Source of the DNA: Pyxidicoccus fallax
GTDB lineage: Bacteria; Myxococcota; Myxococcia; Myxococcales; Myxococcaceae
DNA length: 49,585 bases
NCBI RefSeq assembly: GCF_012933655.1
Contig: NZ_JABBJJ010000051.1
Coordinates: forward strand, 1-49,585
Direction: 5' to 3'
Each line of letters starts with the position of its first letter. The stretch's first letter is position 1. Below the pieces are notes generated by a model. That model did no database searches and was not told the origin of the DNA. It was given only the letters and a program-made list of their open reading frames with translations. Below, in pieces: positions 43,113-49,585 of this stretch. The position numbers and the translations under genes were made by a program.

Positions 43113-43820
43113 ATGCGTCGCATACTCAAGATGTTCCGTGTCAGCCGCGCCGTGCTGGGCATGGTGCGCAATGCCAACGACGCCGACCGGGTCTTCGACC
43201 TGATTGAAGCGCTGTACGCGTCGACCGATGCCGCGCGGAAAGCCGTGGAGCGGATGTCTCGCGACCCGGTGCTCGCGCGCGTGCTGCGGGAGCGTCCCCG
43301 GCTGGGGCGCCTGGACCTGGAGGTCCTGAGCCGGCTGCCCGAGGGCACCCTGGGGCGCGCCTTCGCGGACCAGATGCGCGAGTACGGCCTGGACCCGAGC
43401 CTGCTGCGCGTGCAGGAGGCGCCTGACGCCGCCAGCTACGTGAAGGCCCATCTGTTCGAGACGCACGACCTGTGGCACGTCGTGACGGGCTTCCGCCCGG
43501 ACGCGGCCGGAGAGCTGGGACTGCAAGCCTTCTACTTCGCCCAGAACGGCTCACGCGTGTCGATGGGTGTCTTCGTGACGGGGCTGGCCTTCACCTTCCT
43601 GCGCCGCTTCGAGCTGTGCGAGGTGGCGATGCCGCAGGTGGTGCGGGGGTGGCTGTTGGGGCGACGGGCGAGACGGCTGTTCGGCACGGATTGGAAGACG
43701 TTGCTGGACAAACCGCTGGCGGAGGTGCGCGCCGCATTCGGCCTGGAGCCCGAGGCGGTGGACCAGCTCATGCGCGGGTACGAAGCCCCCAGGCTCTCCC
43801 CGGTGGCCGCCCACGCTTGA
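43113..43820 (+). CDS. Coq4 family protein
   Basis: 235 residues from the ATG at 43113 (GGAGAGG eight bases upstream; a GTG at 43092 is the weaker alternative). It has the Coq4 zinc motif HDLWHVVTGFRPDAAGE, that is HDxxH-x11-E, followed by LGLQAFYFAQ, and the N-terminal 'ADRVFDLIEALYAST' and 'RVLRERPRL' typical of the family. Coq4 supports ubiquinone biosynthesis in eukaryotes and many Proteobacteria, and has been tied to oxidative decarboxylation/hydroxylation at the C1 carboxyl of the 4-hydroxybenzoate ring. Myxobacteria use menaquinone, so a ubiquinone role is unlikely; within this cluster it may act on the aminohydroxybenzoate (inference). Confidence 0.85.
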   Translation: MRRILKMFRVSRAVLGMVRNANDADRVFDLIEALYASTDAARKAVERMSRDPVLARVLRERPRLGRLDLEVLSRLPEGTLGRAFADQMREYGLDPSLLRVQEAPDAASYVKAHLFETHDLWHVVTGFRPDAAGELGLQAFYFAQNGSRVSMGVFVTGLAFTFLRRFELCEVAMPQVVRGWLLGRRARRLFGTDWKTLLDKPLAEVRAAFGLEPEAVDQLMRGYEAPRLSPVAAHA

Positions 43821-43876
43821 GGCGGCGGAGTCGCTGCCCGTCCAGCCAGCACGCCTGCCCGCCTCCCCACGGGACG

Positions 43877-43898
43877 CATCCCCTCGGGATGACGTTTT
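43877..43898 (+). terminator. Hairpin with short T-run after the Coq4-like gene
   Basis: CATCCC and GGGATG around a three-base loop, with a run of four T at 43895-43898, in the 175 bases before the first ligase. It may end the Coq4 transcript or attenuate the next block. Confidence 0.4.
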
Positions 43899-43995
43899 CC
43901 CTGCCTTCTGGGCCATTTAGCGCAGCGACGCACCGTGTCCACATTGGCCGCGGCGACACGCCGCTGTGGACTCCCGGAAGGAAAGGTGTCGAGTC

Positions 43996-45327
43996 ATGCG
44001 CTTCAGCTTTGAAAAGAGATTACGGGCCCTCCAGTCCCCTCCCGTCATTTCGCGCTACTTCTCCGGGGAGGGGCATGCCGACACCATGCCTCCCGCGCGG
44101 CTCGCCCGGTACCAGCTCGAAGCCCTCAAGGCCATCGTCCAGCGGGCATATGACCAGTCGCCCTTCTACAGGGAGAAGATGACCGGGGCCGGAGTCTCTC
44201 CCGGCGACCTGGAGCGGCTGGAGGACCTCTCCAAGCTGCCCTTCCTGACGAAGGACGAGCTGCGCGGGCGCCCCTGGCTCCTGCTGACCTGCGACAAGAA
44301 GGACGTCGTGCTCATCCAGGTGTCCACCGGGACGACCGGCGGTGAAGAAATCTACATGACGTATACGTGGAACGACTATCTGCTCCACGACCTGTCCCCG
44401 CGCTACGGGCACCTCTTCCCGGTCGGCCCCGGCGACGTGTGCCTCAACGCCCTGCCGTACGAGATGAGCACGGCGGGGCTCTCCTTTCACAAGACCTTCA
44501 TGGATGGCTACCAGTCCACGGTCATCCCCGCCGGAAAGGGCGGCGCCTACTCCACGCCCGCGAAGACCCTGAAGATGATCCGCGACCTGCGGCCCAACGT
44601 CGTGGTCACCAGTCCCTCCTGGTCCATGACCCTGGCGGAGGAAGCGGCCAGCGGCTCCTTCGACCTGAAGAGCCTGGGCATCAAGAAGATGTGGCTGACC
44701 GGCGAAGGCTGCTCGCCTGCCTTCCGCCGGCGCGTGGAGAACATCTGGGGCACCACGGCCAACTACTTCTACGGCTCGCTCGAGTGCGGAGCGCTCGGCA
44801 TCGAGTGCGATGCACACAACGGTTACCACCTGACCCAGGCCCACGTGCTCATGGAGATTGTCGACCCGAAGACCGGGGTGAGCCTGCCTCCTGGGGAGAT
44901 TGGCGAAATCGTCGTGACGGCGTTACTGCGCTACGACAGCCCGGTCATCCGGTTCCGCACGGGGGACCTGGGCTCCCTGGACACCGCCGCATGCGCCTGC
45001 GGCTCCACGCTCACCCGGTTCCACATGAAGGGCCGCGCGTTCGACCAGCTCCACTTCCGTGGCCGGCCGCTCTCGCCCTTCTTCCTGGAGGAGTTCCTGA
45101 TGCGGATGCCGGAGGTCGGCAACTGGTTCCAGTTCGTCATGCCGGCCTCGGACAGCGCGCGCATCAAGATTCGCTGCGAGCTGGCGGACGGAGTCCCACC
45201 CTCCGCGGAGCTGGCCGCCACGCTCGCCAGCAGGATGGAGGCGTCGACGGGGCTGCCCTTCGACATCGAGCTCGTCGACCACCTGCCGCGCCCGAATGGC
45301 AAGGCGGTCCGGGTCGTTCGTGAGTGA
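43996..45327 (+). CDS. PaaK-like adenylating ligase 1
   Basis: 443 residues from the ATG at 43996. It belongs to the phenylacetate-CoA ligase-like ANL family: N-terminal 'YQLEALKAIVQRAYDQSPFY', the phosphate-binding STGTTGGEEIY at 110-120, 'YFYGSLECGALGIECDAHNG' (the A5-type region), 'VTALLRYDSPVIRFRTGDLG' with the ribose Asp, then CACGSTLTRFHMKGR and 'FRGRPLSPFFLEEFLMRMPE'. These enzymes activate carboxylic acids, often aromatic ones, as AMP esters or CoA thioesters. It lies just before the small amidohydrolase gene (28 bases) and is followed by a second ligase, which suggests activation of the aminohydroxybenzoate or of its acyl partner. Confidence 0.92.
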   Translation: MRFSFEKRLRALQSPPVISRYFSGEGHADTMPPARLARYQLEALKAIVQRAYDQSPFYREKMTGAGVSPGDLERLEDLSKLPFLTKDELRGRPWLLLTCDKKDVVLIQVSTGTTGGEEIYMTYTWNDYLLHDLSPRYGHLFPVGPGDVCLNALPYEMSTAGLSFHKTFMDGYQSTVIPAGKGGAYSTPAKTLKMIRDLRPNVVVTSPSWSMTLAEEAASGSFDLKSLGIKKMWLTGEGCSPAFRRRVENIWGTTANYFYGSLECGALGIECDAHNGYHLTQAHVLMEIVDPKTGVSLPPGEIGEIVVTALLRYDSPVIRFRTGDLGSLDTAACACGSTLTRFHMKGRAFDQLHFRGRPLSPFFLEEFLMRMPEVGNWFQFVMPASDSARIKIRCELADGVPPSAELAATLASRMEASTGLPFDIELVDHLPRPNGKAVRVVRE

Positions 45328-45355
45328 TTCACCCGGAAGCCGGAGGAACCCATTC

Positions 45356-46108
45356 ATGATCATCGATGCCCATGCACACGTCTCGCCCACCACCTATGGC
45401 GCCACGGAGAAGTACCTGGAGGTGCTGAAGCAGAGTGGTATCGACCAGGCCGTCATCTGCCCGGGCGGCATGCTGGACGTGCGGAAGATGAGCGAGTTCG
45501 TGTCCGGCCAGAAGAAGCCGGACACGGTTCCGAAGAACGACTACGTGGCCCGGTGCGTGGTGTCCAGTCCCAGCCTGCTCGGGATGGCCTGCGTGGACCC
45601 GACGGACCCTCGAGCCGCCGAGAAGCTGGAGGAGCTCCTGGAGCAGGGCTTCCGGGGCCTGATGGTGTCTCCCCTGGTCCACAAGTTCTCGTTCCCCGAC
45701 GAGGCGATGGCCGACCTGGCGTGGCTCTGTGGCGAGCACGACGTGCCCGTCATCTCCCACAACGGGTGGAGGCCGGGAGCGAACACCGTCGACTACGTCC
45801 AGCTGGCCAGGAGGTTCCCCGGTACGAACTTCATCCTGGAGCACATGGGGGCGCTGCCGGTCGACGTGGAGGCGGCGGACGCGGCCGCGGAGCTGGACAA
45901 CCTCTTCCTGGAGACGTCGCTCAGCAGCTACCTGCACCTGGCGGGGACGGTGAAGAAGACGGGAGCGAGCAAGGTGCTCTTCGGCTCCGAGTACCCCCTG
46001 TCCCATCCGGCGCTGGAGCTGCGGAAGATCTTCCTGCTCCCCCTCACCGACGATGAGCGCGAGCGGATTCTCGGCGGGAACATCCGCGGGCTGCTCCGCC
46101 TGGACTGA
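45356..46108 (+). CDS. Small amidohydrolase-2 family protein with altered metal site
   Basis: 250 residues, a full TIM barrel of the amidohydrolase_2 (ACMSD-like) family. MIIDAHAHVSP gives metal ligands His6 and His8, His135 is in VPVISHNGW, His163 in 'FILEHMGALPV', and the usual final FGSDYP is FGSEYP here, with Glu212 in place of the metal-binding Asp. The family includes decarboxylases and, in benzoxazole pathways (nataxazole NatAM), a ring-closing enzyme that works with an adenylating ligase. Its place between two ligases and beside 3,4-AHBA genes points to the latter role. The D to E change may mean no or altered metal, as expected for a non-hydrolytic cyclase (inference). Confidence 0.88.
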   Translation: MIIDAHAHVSPTTYGATEKYLEVLKQSGIDQAVICPGGMLDVRKMSEFVSGQKKPDTVPKNDYVARCVVSSPSLLGMACVDPTDPRAAEKLEELLEQGFRGLMVSPLVHKFSFPDEAMADLAWLCGEHDVPVISHNGWRPGANTVDYVQLARRFPGTNFILEHMGALPVDVEAADAAAELDNLFLETSLSSYLHLAGTVKKTGASKVLFGSEYPLSHPALELRKIFLLPLTDDERERILGGNIRGLLRLD

Positions 46109-46138
46109 AACCGAGCACACAAGGGGGGGCACTCATTC

Positions 46139-47380
46139 ATGGCAACGCAAGAACGCCTGGAGCGCATCAATCAGGTGCTGCGGCACGCACGCGGCGCGGA
46201 CTTCTACAAAGAGCGCCTGCCGGCCACGCCGCTGCGCACCTGGGAGGAGTTCCAGCGGCTTCCCTTCACGACCAAGGAGGACCTGCGCCGGCAGTCACCG
46301 CACGGGATGGTCTGTGTCCCGCGGCAGGAGCTGCTGCAGTACCACGAGTCCTCCGCGACGACCGGCGCGCCCGTCTCCGTCTGGTACAGCGGCAAGGACC
46401 TGGCGGAAATCCAGGCGCGCTTCTCGGAGTGGGGCGTCGGGTTCATGCCCGGGGACCGGGTGCTCATCCGCTTCCCCTATGCCCTCTCCACCATCGGGCA
46501 CTTCGTCCACGCGGCCGCCCAGCACAAGCGGGCCTGTGTCATCCCCGCGGACAGCCGGACCAGCATCACGCCGCTGCCGCGCGTGGTCGAGCTCATGAGG
46601 AAGTTGCAAGTCACCGTCCTCGCCACCATCTCCCTGTCCGCGGTGATGATCGCCGAAGCCGCGGAGATGGCGGGGTTCGAGCCCCGTCGCGACTTTCCCC
46701 ACCTGCGTGCCATCTGCTCCGCGGGAGAGCCGCTGACCCAGGCCCGGCGCAAGCTCCTGGAGGAAATCTGGGGAGTCCCTGTGTATGACAATTATGGAAT
46801 GACAGAGACGGGCCCGCAGGCCATGGACTGCCGGGTGCAGCAGCTCCATCCCTGGCAGGGCCACTTCTGCATGGAAGTCCTGGACGAGCGGCTCGAGAAG
46901 GAGGTGGCGCCGGGTGAGACGGGCTACCTGGTCGTCACGTCCCTCACCCCGAGGGCCTCGCCCGTGATTCGCTATCTCACCGGAGACCGCGTCCAGCGCA
47001 TGGAGCGGCCCTGCGAGTGCGGCCAGAGCTCGACGCTGCGCGTCCGCGGCCGGGTGGAGGACGTCCTGTGGAGCCAGGGCAGGCCGTTGGACCTCTGGGA
47101 GCTGGAGGAGATTGTCTCCCAGCTGCCGGGCCGCCGCTTCTGGAGGGTGGCTTCCGCGCCGGACGGGCGGCTGCACTTCGTCGTGGAGCAGGAGCGTGAC
47201 GGGGACTCGCTGCGGCCTGCCCTCGTGTCGCGGTTGGAAGCGCACCATGGCGTCCGCATGAAGGTGGACCTGGTCCCCAAGGGGACCCTCTACGACCGGA
47301 ACGAGCCGGTCTCGTTCGGAATGGCGGGCAAGCCCATCTACGTGTGCACGCCCCAGTCCATGCCCGAGGTCCGAGCGTAG
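46139..47380 (+). CDS. PaaK-like adenylating ligase 2
   Basis: 413 residues, from the ATG at 46139 preceded by AAGGGGGGG. It has the same ANL plan as ligase 1: ESSATTGAPVSVWY (the phosphate loop has Ala where most have Gly), 'AICSAGEPLTQARRKLLEEI', YDNYGMTETGPQAMDC, 'SPVIRYLTGDRVQRMERP', CECGQSSTLRVRGRVEDV and 'SQGRPLDLWELEEIVSQLPG'. The C-terminal subdomain is present but short. It shares about the family-level identity with ligase 1, so it is not a recent duplicate. Two ligases in one cluster fit two acids: one the aromatic starter and one the acyl partner. It is 30 bases after the amidohydrolase gene. Confidence 0.92.
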   Translation: MATQERLERINQVLRHARGADFYKERLPATPLRTWEEFQRLPFTTKEDLRRQSPHGMVCVPRQELLQYHESSATTGAPVSVWYSGKDLAEIQARFSEWGVGFMPGDRVLIRFPYALSTIGHFVHAAAQHKRACVIPADSRTSITPLPRVVELMRKLQVTVLATISLSAVMIAEAAEMAGFEPRRDFPHLRAICSAGEPLTQARRKLLEEIWGVPVYDNYGMTETGPQAMDCRVQQLHPWQGHFCMEVLDERLEKEVAPGETGYLVVTSLTPRASPVIRYLTGDRVQRMERPCECGQSSTLRVRGRVEDVLWSQGRPLDLWELEEIVSQLPGRRFWRVASAPDGRLHFVVEQERDGDSLRPALVSRLEAHHGVRMKVDLVPKGTLYDRNEPVSFGMAGKPIYVCTPQSMPEVRA

Positions 47381-47487
47381 CGAAGCAGCTGACGTTGACA
47401 GTGTTTCCGCCCGCGTCATTCAAACCCGGCACACACGCTGCGCCGTGGGCGGCACACATCCATGGAAACGCCGGGGGGGGAATCACA

Positions 47488-48735
47488 ATGACGTTGATGA
47501 ATACGAACAGTGTGAACGATGCCATCAACATGCAGAAGCGCGAGCGCATCCGGCTCGAGCGCATCGAGGGCGACCGCAACCGCGTGGAGGAAGCCAGCGC
47601 GCTCATCGTCTGGTTCGACACGGCCGGGCTGACCAACCCCAATGACTGCGGAGGCATGCTCGCGCGGCTGGTCAACCTGGCCTACACCGGCGTCCTCCTC
47701 TACCCGGACAACCTCGCGGCGCTCGCGCCCGCCGTCCCGGGGCGCATGCTCAAGGTCTACCAGGCCCGGAGCATCGAGGACCTGGAGCGGCTCAAGTCGC
47801 TGACGCCGTCCCTCCAGGACTTCGTGGTGGCGAGCCCGGACCCCAAGGTGCTGCAGCGGGCGGCGGAGCAGGGGCTGAAGACCTGCTACCGGGCCTACGT
47901 GGATGACGGGGCCAGCCTGCACCAGTCCATCCAGGAGGGCGCCCAGCACTCCTACCTGATGATTCGTTTCAAGGACCCGACCAACATCCCCCTGGAGCTG
48001 GTGATTGCCTCGCTGCAGGCCACCCACACCGTGCTCATCAAGGAGATCAACACCCCGACGGACGTGGATGACGCCATCGTCACCCTGGGCGTGATGGAGG
48101 TGGGCGCGGACGGCGTCATGTTCTCGCCGCGCTCCCACGAGGTGCTGAGCGAGTTCGTCTCGCGGCTCGGCCGGCTGGACCGCTCGGCGGTGAAGGTGGA
48201 GGTGGCCACCCTGGTGCGCAGCGTGCCCGTGGGCATGGGCTACCGCAGCTGCATCGACACGTCGACGCTCTTCTCCCCGACGGAGGGCATGCTGGTGGGC
48301 TCCACCTCGCAAGGCGGCATCCTGTGCTGCCCCGAGGTCTTCTTCCTGCCGTACATGGAGCTGCGGCCCTTCCGGGTGAACGCCGGCGCGGTCCACAGCT
48401 ACGTGTACAACTTCGGCAACCGCACGGACTACATGAGCGAGCTGCGCGCGGGCTCGCCGGTGATGATTGTCGACCACACCGGGGCCACGCGCCGGGCCAG
48501 CGTCGGCCGGATGAAGACGGAGGTGCGCCCGTTGCGCCTCATCGAGGCCGAGTTCGCGAGCGGCGAGCGCATCAACGTCCTCATGCAGGACGACTGGCAC
48601 GTCCGCATCTTCTCGGACGAGGCCAAGCCGCTGAACATCACCGAGCTGAAGCCCGGGCACAAGGTGCTCGGCCACCTGGCCCGGCCCGGCCGGCACGTGG
48701 GCATCAAGGTCGACGAGCACATCATCGAGACCTGA
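47488..48735 (+). CDS. 3-Dehydroquinate synthase II family (GriH-like)
   Basis: 415 residues from the ATG at 47488 (GGGGGGGAA precedes it). It matches the archaeal-type DHQS II family: ALIVWFD, 'VVASPDPKVLQRAAEQGLKT', 'LVIASLQATHTVLIKEINTP', 'ADGVMFSPRSHEVLSEFVSR', 'SVPVGMGYRSCIDTSTLFSP', 'TEGMLVGSTSQGGILCCPEV', 'FRVNAGAVHSYVYN' and 'RMKTEVRPLRLIEAEF'. Family members act with the aldolase in the next gene. In grixazone biosynthesis GriI makes a seven-carbon amino sugar acid phosphate from aspartate semialdehyde and DHAP and GriH cyclises it to 3-amino-4-hydroxybenzoate. The gene is 50 bases upstream of the GriI-type gene. Archaea use it for aromatic amino acids, but a myxobacterium has its own shikimate genes, so the GriH role is favoured. 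Confidence 0.93.
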   Translation: MTLMNTNSVNDAINMQKRERIRLERIEGDRNRVEEASALIVWFDTAGLTNPNDCGGMLARLVNLAYTGVLLYPDNLAALAPAVPGRMLKVYQARSIEDLERLKSLTPSLQDFVVASPDPKVLQRAAEQGLKTCYRAYVDDGASLHQSIQEGAQHSYLMIRFKDPTNIPLELVIASLQATHTVLIKEINTPTDVDDAIVTLGVMEVGADGVMFSPRSHEVLSEFVSRLGRLDRSAVKVEVATLVRSVPVGMGYRSCIDTSTLFSPTEGMLVGSTSQGGILCCPEVFFLPYMELRPFRVNAGAVHSYVYNFGNRTDYMSELRAGSPVMIVDHTGATRRASVGRMKTEVRPLRLIEAEFASGERINVLMQDDWHVRIFSDEAKPLNITELKPGHKVLGHLARPGRHVGIKVDEHIIET

Positions 48736-48785
48736 GTCCCTCGCGTCGCAAGCACCTCATTCCAATCACTGGGGAAACTGTCACC

Positions 48786-49585
48786 ATGAATGGAGTCGCC
48801 AAGCAGATCCGCTGGTCGCACTTCCTGGACCGGCGGAGCGGTCGCGGAATCATCGTCCCCATCGACCATGGATTGTCGATAGGGCCGGTGGAGGGGTTGG
48901 CCAGCGTGGAGCAGGTGTCCCGCTGGATGGGGCACCCGGGCATCACGGGCATCATCGCCCACAAGGGCATGGTGGAACGGCTCGGGAGCCACGGTCTGCT
49001 CAAGGGTTTCGGCGTCATGGTCCACCTCAACGGCATGATGTCGCTGGCCTCGACGCCGGACCGCAAGGAGCGGCTGACCACGGTGGAGGCGGCGCTCCGC
49101 CTGGGGGCGGACGCGGTCTCCGTGCAACTCAACTTCGATGGGACGAACGACGCCCACAACCTGACCCAGCTCGGGGCGGTGGTGGACGAGGCCCAGCGCT
49201 ACGGGATGCCCGTGCTGACCATGCTCTACGACAAGGTCCCCTGCGAGGGGCAGGAGGCGCGCCTGAGCAGGCAGCGTCACCTGATGCGGGCCTGCGTGGA
49301 GCTGGGGACGGACGCGCTCAAGCTGGCCGCGCCGGATGACCTCTCGCTGATGCCTTCGCTGCTGGAGGGCATCCGGGAGCACACCGCGGTGTTCTTCGCG
49401 GGAGGGGCGGTGCGCTCGGAGGAGGAGGTCCTCCTGCTGGCGCGGCAGGTGGTGAGCTGTGGCGCCACCGGGCTGTGCGTGGGGCGCAACGTCTTCCAGC
49501 GGGAGTCCGTCTGGGCCACCCTCTCCCGGCTGCGGGAGGTGGTCCTGGGCACTCCCGACCTGGAGCCCACCCGCCCCTCCTGGTC
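48786..49585 (+). CDS. Class I aldolase (ADH synthase/GriI-like), 3' end cut by window
   Basis: 266 codons are visible with no stop; the family is about 265-275 long, so only the tail is missing. It is a DeoC/FbaB-type TIM barrel: 'RSGRGIIVPIDHGLSIGP' with Asp27, 'GITGIIAHKGMVERLG', 'LGADAVSVQLNFDGTND', 'VLTMLYDKVPCEGQE' with Tyr148, 'LGTDALKLAAPDD' with the Schiff-base Lys179, and a phosphate-binding 'FFAGGAVRSEEEVLLLARQV' plus 'GLCVGRNVFQRES'. These fit 2-amino-3,7-dideoxy-D-threo-hept-6-ulosonate synthase and its bacterial GriI homologues, which condense aspartate semialdehyde with DHAP or a related ketose. It is the partner of the preceding DHQS II-type gene. Confidence 0.93.
   Translation, partial: MNGVAKQIRWSHFLDRRSGRGIIVPIDHGLSIGPVEGLASVEQVSRWMGHPGITGIIAHKGMVERLGSHGLLKGFGVMVHLNGMMSLASTPDRKERLTTVEAALRLGADAVSVQLNFDGTNDAHNLTQLGAVVDEAQRYGMPVLTMLYDKVPCEGQEARLSRQRHLMRACVELGTDALKLAAPDDLSLMPSLLEGIREHTAVFFAGGAVRSEEEVLLLARQVVSCGATGLCVGRNVFQRESVWATLSRLREVVLGTPDLEPTRPSW

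Overview
The window comes from a high-GC bacterium that looks like a myxobacterium (Myxococcota, most likely Myxococcaceae or Archangiaceae). Supporting signs are eukaryotic-like Ser/Thr kinases, many secreted or lipoprotein genes with no recognisable family, a TIGR02270 HEAT protein and DUF4150/DUF2169 genes of type VI secretion (T6SS) loci, and very GC-rich third codon positions. No rRNA, tRNA, CRISPR array or intact insertion sequence was found.

Layout. (1) 1-8606, T6SS accessory/effector island: a VgrG (cut by the window edge), the TIGR02270 protein, and a minus-strand operon running from a transglutaminase-like candidate effector, through a secreted partner (candidate immunity protein), DUF2169 adaptor and ketosynthase-like protein to a DUF4150 PAAR-like tip. 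A second, 5'-damaged copy of the partner gene lies upstream and still carries a fossil of the effector's last codons. (2) 8677-27630, mixed chromosome: two membrane Ser/Thr kinases, a delta-60 repeat protein, secreted proteins, DUF72 plus C39-like peptidase, GNAT, lipoprotein, a beta-propeller hybrid-type histidine kinase without an adjacent regulator, a Tat-exported amidohydrolase, an ADP-ribosylglycohydrolase-like protein and a membrane metzincin-like protein. (3) 27749-31690, three co-directional genes: LysM/peptidoglycan-binding protein, a full protein-arginine deiminase (PAD) with all four catalytic residues, and a HEAT-repeat protein. (4) 31732-36242, an exported module: Tat-dependent DUF1501 protein and two proteins with CxxCH haem-type motifs. 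(5) 36728 to the right edge, a biosynthetic gene cluster behind a near-consensus sigma-70 promoter: alpha-oxoamine synthase, sterol-desaturase/AGMO-like hydroxylase, two tandem FemAB/GNAT-like acyltransferases, formyltransferase, Coq4-like protein, two PaaK-like adenylating enzymes flanking a small amidohydrolase, then 3-dehydroquinate synthase II (GriH type) and the aldolase (GriI type).

The last two genes are the known pair for making 3-amino-4-hydroxybenzoate from aspartate semialdehyde and DHAP. With the ligase-amidohydrolase-ligase block they predict an aminohydroxybenzoate-derived, possibly benzoxazole, product; the front half of the cluster would supply and decorate an acyl-amine or lipid-like partner. 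The cluster continues past the right edge.

Convergent gene pairs in the window each have a short GC-rich inverted repeat between their stops, interpreted as two-way terminators. Functions are read from motifs by eye; no database search was run.
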